Assembly (NCBI RefSeq): GCF_003430825.1
Contig: NZ_CP024047.1
Location: 2,480,001-2,544,000 of the forward strand
Length of the DNA stretch: 64,000 nt
Source of the DNA: Natrarchaeobaculum sulfurireducens
GTDB taxonomy: Archaea > Halobacteriota > Halobacteria > Halobacteriales > Natrialbaceae
Direction of reading: 5' to 3'
How positions within the stretch are numbered: position 1 is the first letter of the stretch; each line of letters opens with the position of its first letter. Below the pieces are notes generated by a model. The model saw only the letters and a program-made list of their open reading frames with translations. It was not told the origin of the DNA and did not search any database. The position numbers and the translations under genes are program-made. Below, piece by piece: positions 1 to 8,745 of this stretch.

Positions 1-1
1 T

Positions 2-475
2 GCAAAGGAGTACGTCAACGGCGTCATCGAGGACGTGCTGGCTGGCGACGTGAGCCTCGAGGACATCGCTATCCCGGGCGGCATCGGCAAACGACTGGAC
101 AACTACGACACCGACACGGCACAGGTTCGAGGCGCGAAGTACGCGAACCTGCTGCTCGACACCAACTTCCAGCGAGGGAGCAAACCGAAGCGGCTCTACC
201 TCGATCGGATCGACCCGGCGTTCTTCCGGCGAATGGAGTCGGACGGAGGGTTCGACCCCCAGCACGACCCCCTCTACGGTGCGTTCAAGCGCGACCCCGA
301 CGTCATCTGTTTCGAGTACGACGACCAGATCCCCGAGGAGTTCGAAGTCGACTACGACACGATGCTCGAGAAGACGCTAAAAGGACCGATCGAGCGCATT
401 CTCGAGGCGCTCGACGTCTCGTGGGAGGAGGTCAAAAGCGGCCAGGAGCAGACCGGCCTGGATAGCTTCATGTAA
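2..475 (+). CDS. polB: DNA polymerase family B, C-terminal part (partial)
   Basis: C-terminal 157 residues of a replicative family B DNA polymerase; the frame is open to the left edge, so the start lies outside the window. Recognised from the conserved haloarchaeal PolB tail (VNGVIEDVLAGDVSLEDIA, then IPGGIGKRLDNY and a KYANLLLDTNF segment), which belongs to the thumb region. The last residues, QTGLDSFM, fit a PCNA-interacting box (Q-x-x-hydrophobic-x-x-aromatic-hydrophobic), which is expected for a clamp-bound polymerase. Polymerase and exonuclease motifs are not in view, so catalytic competence cannot be judged. The gene is convergent with the large protease gene that follows. Confidence 0.85.
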   Translation, partial: AKEYVNGVIEDVLAGDVSLEDIAIPGGIGKRLDNYDTDTAQVRGAKYANLLLDTNFQRGSKPKRLYLDRIDPAFFRRMESDGGFDPQHDPLYGAFKRDPDVICFEYDDQIPEEFEVDYDTMLEKTLKGPIERILEALDVSWEEVKSGQEQTGLDSFM

Positions 476-636
476 CTCGAGCGGGAGTCGACGCCCCGCT
501 GAACAGGTCGACGGGGAGTATAGGCACGTCTCGTCGTCATCCGTTCGTTCCTCGATACCGTCTCTACAGTATCCTCGAGCCTCTCTACGGGATCGATCGG
601 ACGAAAGTGGATTCGGTATGATAGGTCGGTCGACGG

Positions 637-3600
637 TCACTCGAGGGACGTTGTTCGCCGCCGGGCCGTCCAGCCGACGGCGACGAGCACCGCGAGGATG
701 GTGACGGCGAGCCCGAAGCCGGAGATCCCGTCGTCGGTATCGTCGTCCTCGGATGGCTCCTCCTCGGATGGCTCGTCTTCGGGATCGGACGCTGGTTCGT
801 CCCCCGAGTCGACGGGTGTCGGTTCGCCCTCGGTTTCCGCGAGCACGAAGAAGCTAAACGAGTCGACGTCGACGGAGACGGTGATCGTCTCGTCGTCCGT
901 CTCCTCGACGGTCGTCGGCTTCTCCTGCCACTCCCACTGCTGGCGCGAGAACGACCAGGTTTCTTTGATCGTCGTCAGCTGGTCGGGTTCCTCGACGGAA
1001 TCGGCCTCGAGGTCGAGGGTAACCGTCGCCGAGGAGTCGTCCCTGGCGGAAAGCGAGGAGGACATCTCCGAAAAGGAGACGATCTCGAACGGATCGTCGT
1101 CGAACCGGTCGATGTCCGCCTCGATCGACGCGGTTACATCGTCCCGGATCCGCTGTGGTGGGCGGTCGTACTCGGCAATGTCGATCGTGCCCGTAAGATC
1201 GTCCGCGGTGAACTGAACCTGTTCGACGCCGTTCGCGTCGGTCGTAATGACGGTCGTTCCGGGGGTATCGGGATCACTGTCTTCGATCGGCGTCGAGGAC
1301 TCACTCGAGGGCGTCACGAGCGTCAGCGTCCCGCGGATGTTGTCGAAGGAGGGCGGGCCGTCGTCGCCCGCACTCCCGCTCCCACCGCTACCGCCACCGC
1401 CGCCACCCTGGCCACCGCCACCGCCCTGCCCACCGCCGCCACCGCCGCCACTGTCGTCGCTGGACGCCGTCGTCACGTCGACCGGGCGGACGGCCGTGTC
1501 GTCGCTACTCGAGATCGTCGCCTCGTACTCCCCAGTGGACGCACTGCTGGGGATCGACACCGAAAGATCGACCCCCTCTTCCTCCTCGGGCTCGAGATCG
1601 ATCGAAGACGAATCGGATAGCTCGAGGGCCGACAGCTCGAGGGTAATCGTTCCCGTGCCGTTGGCGAGCCCGTCGTTTCGAACCGTCGCCGTTCCCGAGA
1701 GCGTGTCACCGTGATCGACGCTGTCGGGCAGGTCGACCGCCTCGATCGTGTACACCGGAACGGGCTCGAGGGCCACGTCTTCCGTGATGGTCGCGTTGGC
1801 CGGAAGCGAAACGCTCCGGGTCGTCCCGTTGTAGCCGTGGGCCTCGACGGTCACCGTCCGGTCGCCGCGGTCGAGATCCGACAGTTCGTAGTGTCCGTCG
1901 GCGTCGGTCGTCGTCTCCCCGCCGTCTGCCGACACCGTCACCGCTTCGATCCCCGATTCGTCCTCACTGTCGGTCACCGTCCCCTCGATCGTTCCCGGTT
2001 TCGGCTCGAGGGCGACGTCTTCGATCACCTCCGCTGCAGCGTTGAGCTTCCGGTCCTCGAAGATCGTCTCCTCCTCGAAGTCGACTATCGAGGCGTTCAG
2101 CGTGTACGATCCGTTGTACGTACTCGGGAGCAGTGACAGCTCGTAGTGGCCGTCGGCGTCGGTCGTGTTTGCCACCCGGTGTCCGTCCTCGGTCTCGGCC
2201 TCGAGGGTCACGCCCTCGAGTGGGTCACCCGTGTCCGCAGCGGTGGCCGTCCCCTCGATGGTCGCGTTCGAGAGTTGGGTCTCGAGGTCGACGGTGTAGG
2301 TATTGCCCCCGCTCTCGAACTTCTTCGTCTCCACCGTCTCGGAGGGGTCGTAGGAGGCGTTCTCGAGTCCCGCAGTGACGTTGAACGTTTCGTCGCGAAC
2401 AGGGACCGAGATGTCGTACTCGCCTACCTCGTTCGTCCGTCGGGTGCTGGTCGTGCTCCCGTTGTCGGCCGTGACGTCGATCGCCTCGATCGGGTCGCCG
2501 GTGATGGTGTCGGTCACCGTTCCGTTGATCGTCCCGCCCTCCTCGCTTCCGGCGGTGCTGAAGGAGCTAAACGAGTCGATCGTCGTCGAGAGCGTTCGAC
2601 TGTCCGTATCCAGGTCCGCCTCGAGTTCTGACCACTCGTCTCCGTCGTGATTGTACAGGCCGAACGACTCCTCGAAGATCGCCGAGAAGTCGTTCGGCGT
2701 GTAGAAGACCTCGAGGTCGACTTCACCGGCGTCGCTTTCGGTTTCCTCGATCGAGAGGTTCGCGTCGATCGGCAACTGATCGTCGACGTCGGGCGGATTG
2801 GTATTCTGTGCAACAGTCACGTTCTGGCCGACGGTCCCGATCTGGCGTCCGTTCGCGAGTTCGATCTCGAGGGCGTTGTCGTCCTCGATATCGACGTTCC
2901 GGTACTCGACCGTCGAGGACTCGTTCGCCGCCGATGCAGTGAGATCGCTGTTCGTTGCCCCGTCGAACAGGATCGCCGTCCCAACGGTCTCGCTGAACGC
3001 GGTGTCGGTGAGGGTCGTGCCGTCGGCTCCCTCGAGCACCGCCAGGCCGGTGGTCGCCCCATCGACGTCGTTGTCGGCTCCGTCTACCCCGGCGGCGTCG
3101 ATCCGGAGTCCCGTCGTCCCCCCGTCGATCGTGTTGTTCTCGAGCGTGCTCGAGGCGGTGGCGACGATCCCACGCTCGTCGGGCGCAACCGTGGTGTTCC
3201 AGACCCGGAACGTCGACTCCTCGAGGACGATCCCGTCGGTGACGTCCTCGACGGTCGAACCGGCGATCCCGCGGGCCTCGAACGTCTGGATACCGACGGT
3301 TGCGTTGCTGACGGTGACGTTGTCGACGTTCGGGCTCACGTCGGTGTCGACGTCGAGGCCGTCGTGGCCGTCGCCTGTGAGGTTCGATGCCGAGTCGCCC
3401 ACGACGCGGATGCCGACGTCGACACCCTCCTCGCCGTCGACGGTGAGGTTCTCGACGTTGGCGAACTCGTTGGTGACGTTGATACCGATCGCGTCACGCT
3501 CTTCCGCCTCGGTTTCGATGGCGAGTGTAGCGCTCCCTGCCAGCGAAATATCACGGTCCAGTTCGACGGCTGCACCGTCCTCAGTGGCGGTTTCGGTTCG

Positions 3601-5892
3601 ATCCTCGTCGACGACGATCGTCGTTCCCGCCACGACGAACTCGATCAGGTCGGACAGATTCCGGTCGGTACCCGCCGGAACCCGATCCGAATGGATCGTC
3701 GTGATCCCGGTGGTCTCGCGTACGTTCCCGCCCGGACCGTCGAACTCGTGCTCGAGCTGGATCCGACTGAGATCGATTTCGTCTTCGGGATCGATGGTGA
3801 CGGTAAACTCGTCGGTCGTATTTCGGTTCGCAAACGCCGTCTGCTCGTCGAAGTCGGCGTCCGATCCGTTCACATCGAGGTCGATCTCATCGGTATCGAC
3901 GGAGTCCCCGTCGACGGTCTCGCTCTCGTCGGTCAGGCTGACGGCGTACCCCTCGACGTTTGCCACGCGGAAGGTGATCGTGTCTGTCTCTGCCGGATCT
4001 AACCGGTTGGTGGAGTCGCCCGTTCGCTCGACTGTCACGATCGGTTCGTTCAGCTCGAAGTCGATCGCCGTTCCGTCGGTTGGAACGGTCGTCTCCGTTT
4101 CGGTACGGTTCCAGCCGAACGCCTCGGCCGAGATCGTTTGCTCGCCAGCCACCGTCTCGAGTTCGTACGCGCCGTCGGCGTCGGTCTCGGCCGTCGGCGT
4201 ACCCTCGGCGTCCGACTCGACGATCGCTCCCTCGATCGGATCCTCGCTGTCGTCAGTGACGGTCCCCTCGACCGTCGCCTCGCCCTCGAACTCCTCGAGT
4301 GCGGTGTTGACAGCCTCGACGGCGTCGACGATCCCGTGGCCGTATCGGGTGTCGGGCTCGCGTTCGTCGTCCGGATGAACGGCCGTCTCCTCGAGCAGGT
4401 CGACGAGTTCGTCGTCCCCGAGCCCGTCGTCGTCGACCGCCGAGAGCACGAGGGCCGCCGTCCCCGAGACGTGCGGGGCGGCCATGCTGGTGCCGCTTCT
4501 CGCGGTCGTCCCGTCGCCGGTATCGATGGCTGCACTCTCGACGCCGACCCCCGGGGCCGTTATGCTCGGGACGACGTACGTGTCGGGCCACTCCGATGGG
4601 GGGTCGTCCCAGTCGTCGGCGCTGATCTCCTCGCCGCCGGAAAAGCTCGCGACGTCGCTCGAGGAATCGACCGCGCCCACGCTCACCGAGTCGAAGACGT
4701 TCCCCGGCGAGCCCGACTGGCCGTCATCGTCGTTACCGACGGAGGCGACGACGAGCTGTCCTGCCTCACGGGCGTTTCGAACCGGTTCGACCATCCCGTC
4801 TTGCGTTCCGTCGACCCCGAGACTCAACTGCAGGATATCGACGTCGTCGTCTTCGATCGCGTGTTCCATCCCGGCGATGATCTGGGCGAACGACCCCGTG
4901 CCGTCGTCGTTCAAAACCTTGATCGCGTGTAAGTCGGCCTCCGGGGCGACGCCGATGGCGGTCCCGCTTGCGTCGCCGCCGACGACGGTCCCCGCGACGT
5001 GGGTCCCGTGGCCGTTGTTGTCGTAGGCATCGGTCGGATCATCACTTACGAGATTGCCGAACACGTCGAACTCGGCCCACGCCTCGACGTCGACGTCCTC
5101 GTGGGTGGGGTCGGCACCCGTATCGAAGACCGCGACCGTCGTTCCCTCGCCCTGCGTCTCGACCGTCTCCCAGACGTCGGGCGCGTTGATCAACTCGAGG
5201 CCGTACGTCGTTTCGTCGCCGGTCGCCTCGACCGGGTCTGTGATTCCGGCCGTCGAATAGACACCTGCCTCCCCGCCCCCGACGGCCGCCCCGTCGAGAC
5301 ACAGCTCGAAGTTCTCGTGAACGTCACTGACGCCCTCGGTCTCTACGAACGCCTCGATCGGAACGCGGTCCGTGTCGACGGTGACGACCATCGCGTTCGC
5401 GAGCCAGAACTCCCGTTCGATCACGACCGGCGCATCGTCCTGGGTACGGACCGCTCCAGCGTCGCCGTAGCTCTCGCGGAACTCGCGTTGGCTCGCTTCG
5501 GCGGCGGTCCGCAACTGCTCGACGGGATCCGAGTCGGTGTCGGTGATTCCGACCGGTTCCTCGTGTTCGAATCGCACGACGACAGTCACCTCGCCCGTCG
5601 CGTTGGTGAGGTTCTCGTCGAGTTGGCCGCCGGAATCGGACGGTGATCGCTCGAGGATGTCCCCGTCGGATCCCTCGTGGTCCGTTCGATCGTCGAACGA
5701 TACGCCGTTGGCAGTCGTCGCATCGCTCGCTTCCGAACCACCGGTAGTACCGATATCGGACGCGATCACCGTGCCGCCAGCGGCCAACGTTCCCGTACCC
5801 AGTGCGGCCGCAACGAGCAACGTAACTGCGACCCCGGCCGCAAGTAGGGGGTGGCCCCTGATCATCAACTGATCTACTAACTCGACGTACAT
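637..5892 (-). CDS. Giant secreted subtilisin-like (S8) surface protease with PGF-CTERM-like tail
   Basis: A 1751-residue exported protein. A hydrophobic signal segment lies near residues 15-38; Met10 (base 5865) is an equally possible start. A propeptide-like region (about 100-195) precedes an S8 peptidase domain (about 230-530) with an intact triad: Asp257 in VFDTGAD, His295 in NGHGTHVAG, Ser469 in SGTSMAAPH, plus oxyanion Asn387. Then come a carboxypeptidase-regulatory-like beta domain (about 540-620), a NosD-like beta-helix region (about 810-1000), three more regulatory-like repeats (about 1118-1370), a CARDB-like domain, a Gly-rich linker (about 1481-1508), a PGF-pre-PGF-like domain and a final membrane segment followed by Arg residues. 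The tail reads SGFG rather than PGFG. It probably acts as a cell-surface protease; substrate unknown. Confidence 0.85.
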   Translation of the reverse strand: MYVELVDQLMIRGHPLLAAGVAVTLLVAAALGTGTLAAGGTVIASDIGTTGGSEASDATTANGVSFDDRTDHEGSDGDILERSPSDSGGQLDENLTNATGEVTVVVRFEHEEPVGITDTDSDPVEQLRTAAEASQREFRESYGDAGAVRTQDDAPVVIEREFWLANAMVVTVDTDRVPIEAFVETEGVSDVHENFELCLDGAAVGGGEAGVYSTAGITDPVEATGDETTYGLELINAPDVWETVETQGEGTTVAVFDTGADPTHEDVDVEAWAEFDVFGNLVSDDPTDAYDNNGHGTHVAGTVVGGDASGTAIGVAPEADLHAIKVLNDDGTGSFAQIIAGMEHAIEDDDVDILQLSLGVDGTQDGMVEPVRNAREAGQLVVASVGNDDDGQSGSPGNVFDSVSVGAVDSSSDVASFSGGEEISADDWDDPPSEWPDTYVVPSITAPGVGVESAAIDTGDGTTARSGTSMAAPHVSGTAALVLSAVDDDGLGDDELVDLLEETAVHPDDEREPDTRYGHGIVDAVEAVNTALEEFEGEATVEGTVTDDSEDPIEGAIVESDAEGTPTAETDADGAYELETVAGEQTISAEAFGWNRTETETTVPTDGTAIDFELNEPIVTVERTGDSTNRLDPAETDTITFRVANVEGYAVSLTDESETVDGDSVDTDEIDLDVNGSDADFDEQTAFANRNTTDEFTVTIDPEDEIDLSRIQLEHEFDGPGGNVRETTGITTIHSDRVPAGTDRNLSDLIEFVVAGTTIVVDEDRTETATEDGAAVELDRDISLAGSATLAIETEAEERDAIGINVTNEFANVENLTVDGEEGVDVGIRVVGDSASNLTGDGHDGLDVDTDVSPNVDNVTVSNATVGIQTFEARGIAGSTVEDVTDGIVLEESTFRVWNTTVAPDERGIVATASSTLENNTIDGGTTGLRIDAAGVDGADNDVDGATTGLAVLEGADGTTLTDTAFSETVGTAILFDGATNSDLTASAANESSTVEYRNVDIEDDNALEIELANGRQIGTVGQNVTVAQNTNPPDVDDQLPIDANLSIEETESDAGEVDLEVFYTPNDFSAIFEESFGLYNHDGDEWSELEADLDTDSRTLSTTIDSFSSFSTAGSEEGGTINGTVTDTITGDPIEAIDVTADNGSTTSTRRTNEVGEYDISVPVRDETFNVTAGLENASYDPSETVETKKFESGGNTYTVDLETQLSNATIEGTATAADTGDPLEGVTLEAETEDGHRVANTTDADGHYELSLLPSTYNGSYTLNASIVDFEEETIFEDRKLNAAAEVIEDVALEPKPGTIEGTVTDSEDESGIEAVTVSADGGETTTDADGHYELSDLDRGDRTVTVEAHGYNGTTRSVSLPANATITEDVALEPVPVYTIEAVDLPDSVDHGDTLSGTATVRNDGLANGTGTITLELSALELSDSSSIDLEPEEEEGVDLSVSIPSSASTGEYEATISSSDDTAVRPVDVTTASSDDSGGGGGGGQGGGGGQGGGGGGSGGSGSAGDDGPPSFDNIRGTLTLVTPSSESSTPIEDSDPDTPGTTVITTDANGVEQVQFTADDLTGTIDIAEYDRPPQRIRDDVTASIEADIDRFDDDPFEIVSFSEMSSSLSARDDSSATVTLDLEADSVEEPDQLTTIKETWSFSRQQWEWQEKPTTVEETDDETITVSVDVDSFSFFVLAETEGEPTPVDSGDEPASDPEDEPSEEEPSEDDDTDDGISGFGLAVTILAVLVAVGWTARRRTTSLE

Positions 5893-6343
5893 ATGTCTAG
5901 TCTAGTATGTATTTGTAGGACGAACGTCACGATTCGCTAGCGATTTTATTTCACGTACGCGGAGAAAACGGCTTAGCCGTCGATATCGAGAGTCACTCGG
6001 GCACACCAGGTTTCCGGTGGAATACTCACCACCTAACTGACTATTCGAGGACGCTCTCGACCGCCCCGGGACCCTCGAGTAGCATCCGTCCGGTGTCGCT
6101 CCCGTGGACACCCGACCGGTGAGTCGAGACTGCTCATCGATCCTCGAGGTTACGTGGGGCCGTCGTCGGGGCTGGACCAGACCCGTCAAACAAAGGGTAG
6201 CTGGTCGGTTCGATCGGCGGAATTCAGTCGAACCGATTCGGCGTTTCCATTTGGTGAAATAATATTCGTTATTCGAAACCGTATCCACCCGGATACGAAA
6301 CCGTTATCAGGAAGACGACCCACCATTCGGACGACAGAGTACT
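5893..6343. promoter_or_regulatory. Intergenic region with divergent promoters (protease / sufC)
   Basis: 451 bases between the leftward protease gene and rightward sufC. An AT-rich box (5906-5917, TACAAATACATA on the minus strand) sits about 20 bases before the protease start and would suit a leaderless transcript. On the plus strand an AT-rich stretch at 6255-6272 lies about 75 bases before sufC, followed by a repeat-flanked palindrome listed separately. A 128-codon frame on the minus strand here lacks the acidic composition of haloarchaeal proteins and is not called. Confidence 0.4.
6274..6304. promoter_or_regulatory. Putative operator upstream of sufC: palindrome inside direct repeats
   Basis: The perfect inverted repeat GTATCC-ACCC-GGATAC (6281-6296) is bracketed by two copies of CGAAACCGT at 6274-6282 and 6296-6304, exactly 22 bases (two helical turns) apart. 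It lies 40 bases before the sufC ATG, just downstream of the AT-rich promoter stretch. The position suggests a binding site for a regulator of Fe-S assembly; which regulator is unknown. Confidence 0.4.
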
Positions 6344-7252
6344 ATGGCACGTCTCGAACTGAACAACCTACACGCGAAAGTTGCAGATGGCGACGAAAAA
6401 ATTCTAGAGGGCGTCGATCTCGAGGTCGAAACGGGCGAAATCCACGCCCTGATGGGACCAAACGGCTCGGGTAAGTCGACGACGGCGAAAGTCGTTGCCG
6501 GTCACCCGGCGTACGAAGTAACCGACGGCGAGGTTCTGATTCACCTCGACGAAGACGAGTTCGGCGACGAAGTCGAGATCGACGAGGACCAGCGAACCTG
6601 GAATCTCCTCGACCTCGAGCCTAACGAGCGTGCGGCGCTGGGTGTCTTCCTCGCCTTCCAGTATCCTGCCGAGATCGAAGGCGTCACCATGTCGAACTTC
6701 CTTCGCACGGCGCTGAACGCGAAGATCGAAGAGCGCGAAGAACTTTTCGAAGAAGACGAAGGTGAAGACGACGACGAAGAAGACGAAGGCTTCGAGACGT
6801 CGCCGATGGAAGGCCCCGCAGACGAGGGCGAAGTCGGCGTCGCCGAGTTCCAGGAGATCCTCTCCGAGAAGATGGAACAGCTCGACATGGACGAGAAGTT
6901 CGCCATGCGCTACCTCAACGCGGGCTTCTCCGGCGGTGAGAAGAAACAGAACGAAGTGCTCCAGGCCGCAATCTTAGAGCCCTCGGTCGCCGTCCTCGAC
7001 GAGATCGACTCCGGGCTCGACATCGACCGACTGCAGGACGTCTCGGATGGCATCAACGCGCTTCGCGACGAGGTCGGCACTGGAATCCTCCAGATCACCC
7101 ACTACCAGCGCATCCTCGATTACGTCGAGCCGGACCACGTCCACATCATGCTCGACGGCCAAGTCGTCAAAAGCGGCGACGCCTCGCTCGCTGCAGAGCT
7201 CGAGGACAAAGGCTATGACTGGGTCCGCGAAGAGGTCTACGGAACTGCATAA
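6344..7252 (+). CDS. sufC: Fe-S cluster assembly ATPase SufC
   Basis: Cytosolic ABC-type ATPase of the SufBCD scaffold that builds Fe-S clusters. The 302-residue protein has Walker [10 protein letters not shown] (38-46), Q-loop Gln106, the ABC signature [10 protein letters not shown] (195-204), Walker B VAVLDEID (215-222) and switch His253. Compared with bacterial SufC (about 250 residues), it carries an inserted, extremely acidic segment at about 129-165 ([14 protein letters not shown]), which fits halophilic adaptation. It is the first gene of sufC-sufB-sufD, with 61 bases to sufB. No cysteine desulfurase gene is adjacent, so sulfur donation must come from elsewhere. Confidence 0.95.
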   Translation: MARLELNNLHAKVADGDEKILEGVDLEVETGEIHALMGPNGSGKSTTAKVVAGHPAYEVTDGEVLIHLDEDEFGDEVEIDEDQRTWNLLDLEPNERAALGVFLAFQYPAEIEGVTMSNFLRTALNAKIEEREELFEEDEGEDDDEEDEGFETSPMEGPADEGEVGVAEFQEILSEKMEQLDMDEKFAMRYLNAGFSGGEKKQNEVLQAAILEPSVAVLDEIDSGLDIDRLQDVSDGINALRDEVGTGILQITHYQRILDYVEPDHVHIMLDGQVVKSGDASLAAELEDKGYDWVREEVYGTA

Positions 7253-7313
7253 CCAGTTCTGACTAGCCAAACGGATATGAAGCTACGACCGTAACCATCA
7301 CCGTATACAAATC

Positions 7314-8744
7314 ATGAGTTCCGAACAAGAACACCTCAAAACGACGAACACCGAAGACCGGTTTGCGTTCAAAAACGAACACAAAGCCGCGCTTACCGCC
7401 GAAAAGGGCCTCGATGAAGAAACCATCAGGCTCATGTCCGAAGACAAAGACGAGCCCGAGTGGATGCTCGAGCGGCGTCTGCGTGCGCTGAAGGTTTTTC
7501 AGGAGATGCCGATGCCGACCGGCTGGCCGGGACAGCCGGACCTCTCGGAAGTCGACGTCAACAAGATCGTCCCCTACATCCGCCCGGACGTCGAGATGCG
7601 CGAGGGGACCGACGACTGGGAGAACCTCCCCGATGAGATCAAAGACACTTTCGACAAACTCGGCATCCCGGAAGCCGAGAAAGAGGCGCTCTCGGGCGTC
7701 GGCGCGCAGTACGAGTCCGAGGTCGTCTACCAGAACATGAAGTCCCAGTGGGAGGAGAAGGGGGTCATCTTCATGAACATGGACCGCGCGGTCCAGGAAC
7801 ACCCCGAAATCGTCAAAGAGTACTTCATGACGACGTGTGTGCCCCCGAGCGACAACAAGTTCGCGGCACTCCACGGGGCGATCTGGTCCGGCGGCTCGTT
7901 CGTCTACGTCCCCGAGGACGTCACCGTCGAGATGCCCGTCCAGGCGTACTTCCGCATGAACACCGAGGGAATGGGCCAGTTCGAACACACCCTCATCGTC
8001 GCCGAACCAGGCAGCGAAGTCCACTACATCGAGGGCTGTTCGGCACCCAAGTACTCGGCGTTTAACCTCCACAGCGGGGGCGTCGAGGTCTTCGTCAAAG
8101 AAGACGCCCACGTCCAGTACTCGACGGTCCAGAACTGGTCGCGCAACACCTACAACCTGAACACGAAACGCGCCATCGTCGAGGAAAACGGCACGATGGA
8201 GTGGATCTCGGGTTCGATGGGCTCGAAAGCTACCATGCTCTACCCGTGTTCGATCCTCAAGGGTCGCGGTGCAACCGACACCCACATCACCATCGCCTTC
8301 GCCGGCGAAGGCCAGGACATCGACACCGGCGCGAAAGTCTACCACAACGCTCCCGAGACCAAATCGACTATCGAGTCGAAGTCGATCTCGAAAGACGGCG
8401 GTCGCACCAACTACCGCGGTCTGGTCCACATCGCCGACGGTGCCGAAAATTCGAGCACAGCCGTCGAGTGTGACGCGCTGATGTTCGACAACGAGTCGAC
8501 CTCCGACACCATGCCGTACATGGAGATCGAAGAGTCGAAAGTCGACGTCGCCCACGAGGCGACCGTCGGCAAGATCGGCGACGAGGACATCTTCTATCTG
8601 CAGAGTCGCGGCCTCGACGACGACGACGCCAAGAAGATGATCGTCGCCGGCTTCATCGAACCGATCACCGAAGAACTGCCGATCGAGTACGCCGTCGAAC
8701 TGAACCGCTTGATCGAACTCGAGATGGAGGGGAGCCTCGGATAA
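7314..8744 (+). CDS. sufB: Fe-S cluster assembly scaffold protein SufB
   Basis: Core scaffold subunit (476 residues) on which Fe-S clusters are assembled with SufC and SufD. The C-terminal two thirds show the beta-helix SufB/SufD fold with typical blocks: CVPPSDNKFAALHGAIWSGG, GCSAPKYS, and KVDVAHEATVGKIGDEDIFY near the end. Cys386, in VECDALMFDNES, aligns with the conserved cysteine implicated in cluster assembly in bacterial SufB. Length is normal for the family. It sits between sufC and sufD, with a single base between its stop and the sufD ATG, so the three genes almost certainly form one transcript. Confidence 0.95.
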   Translation: MSSEQEHLKTTNTEDRFAFKNEHKAALTAEKGLDEETIRLMSEDKDEPEWMLERRLRALKVFQEMPMPTGWPGQPDLSEVDVNKIVPYIRPDVEMREGTDDWENLPDEIKDTFDKLGIPEAEKEALSGVGAQYESEVVYQNMKSQWEEKGVIFMNMDRAVQEHPEIVKEYFMTTCVPPSDNKFAALHGAIWSGGSFVYVPEDVTVEMPVQAYFRMNTEGMGQFEHTLIVAEPGSEVHYIEGCSAPKYSAFNLHSGGVEVFVKEDAHVQYSTVQNWSRNTYNLNTKRAIVEENGTMEWISGSMGSKATMLYPCSILKGRGATDTHITIAFAGEGQDIDTGAKVYHNAPETKSTIESKSISKDGGRTNYRGLVHIADGAENSSTAVECDALMFDNESTSDTMPYMEIEESKVDVAHEATVGKIGDEDIFYLQSRGLDDDDAKKMIVAGFIEPITEELPIEYAVELNRLIELEMEGSLG

Positions 8745-8745
8745 T

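Noticed and set aside
1370-1460. GC-rich short repeat looking like a tandem or CRISPR-type array
   Set aside because: It encodes the Gly-rich linker of the surface protease; units are 3-6 bases with no spacers.
2647-4002. 451-codon frame on the plus strand opposite the protease gene
   Set aside because: Antisense shadow: high GC and the codon bias of the real minus-strand gene leave the opposite frame open. It has no family features or promoter.
5902-6288. 128-codon minus-strand frame between protease and sufC
   Set aside because: Arg/Ser/Thr-rich rather than acidic, no conserved motif, and it would cover both divergent promoters.
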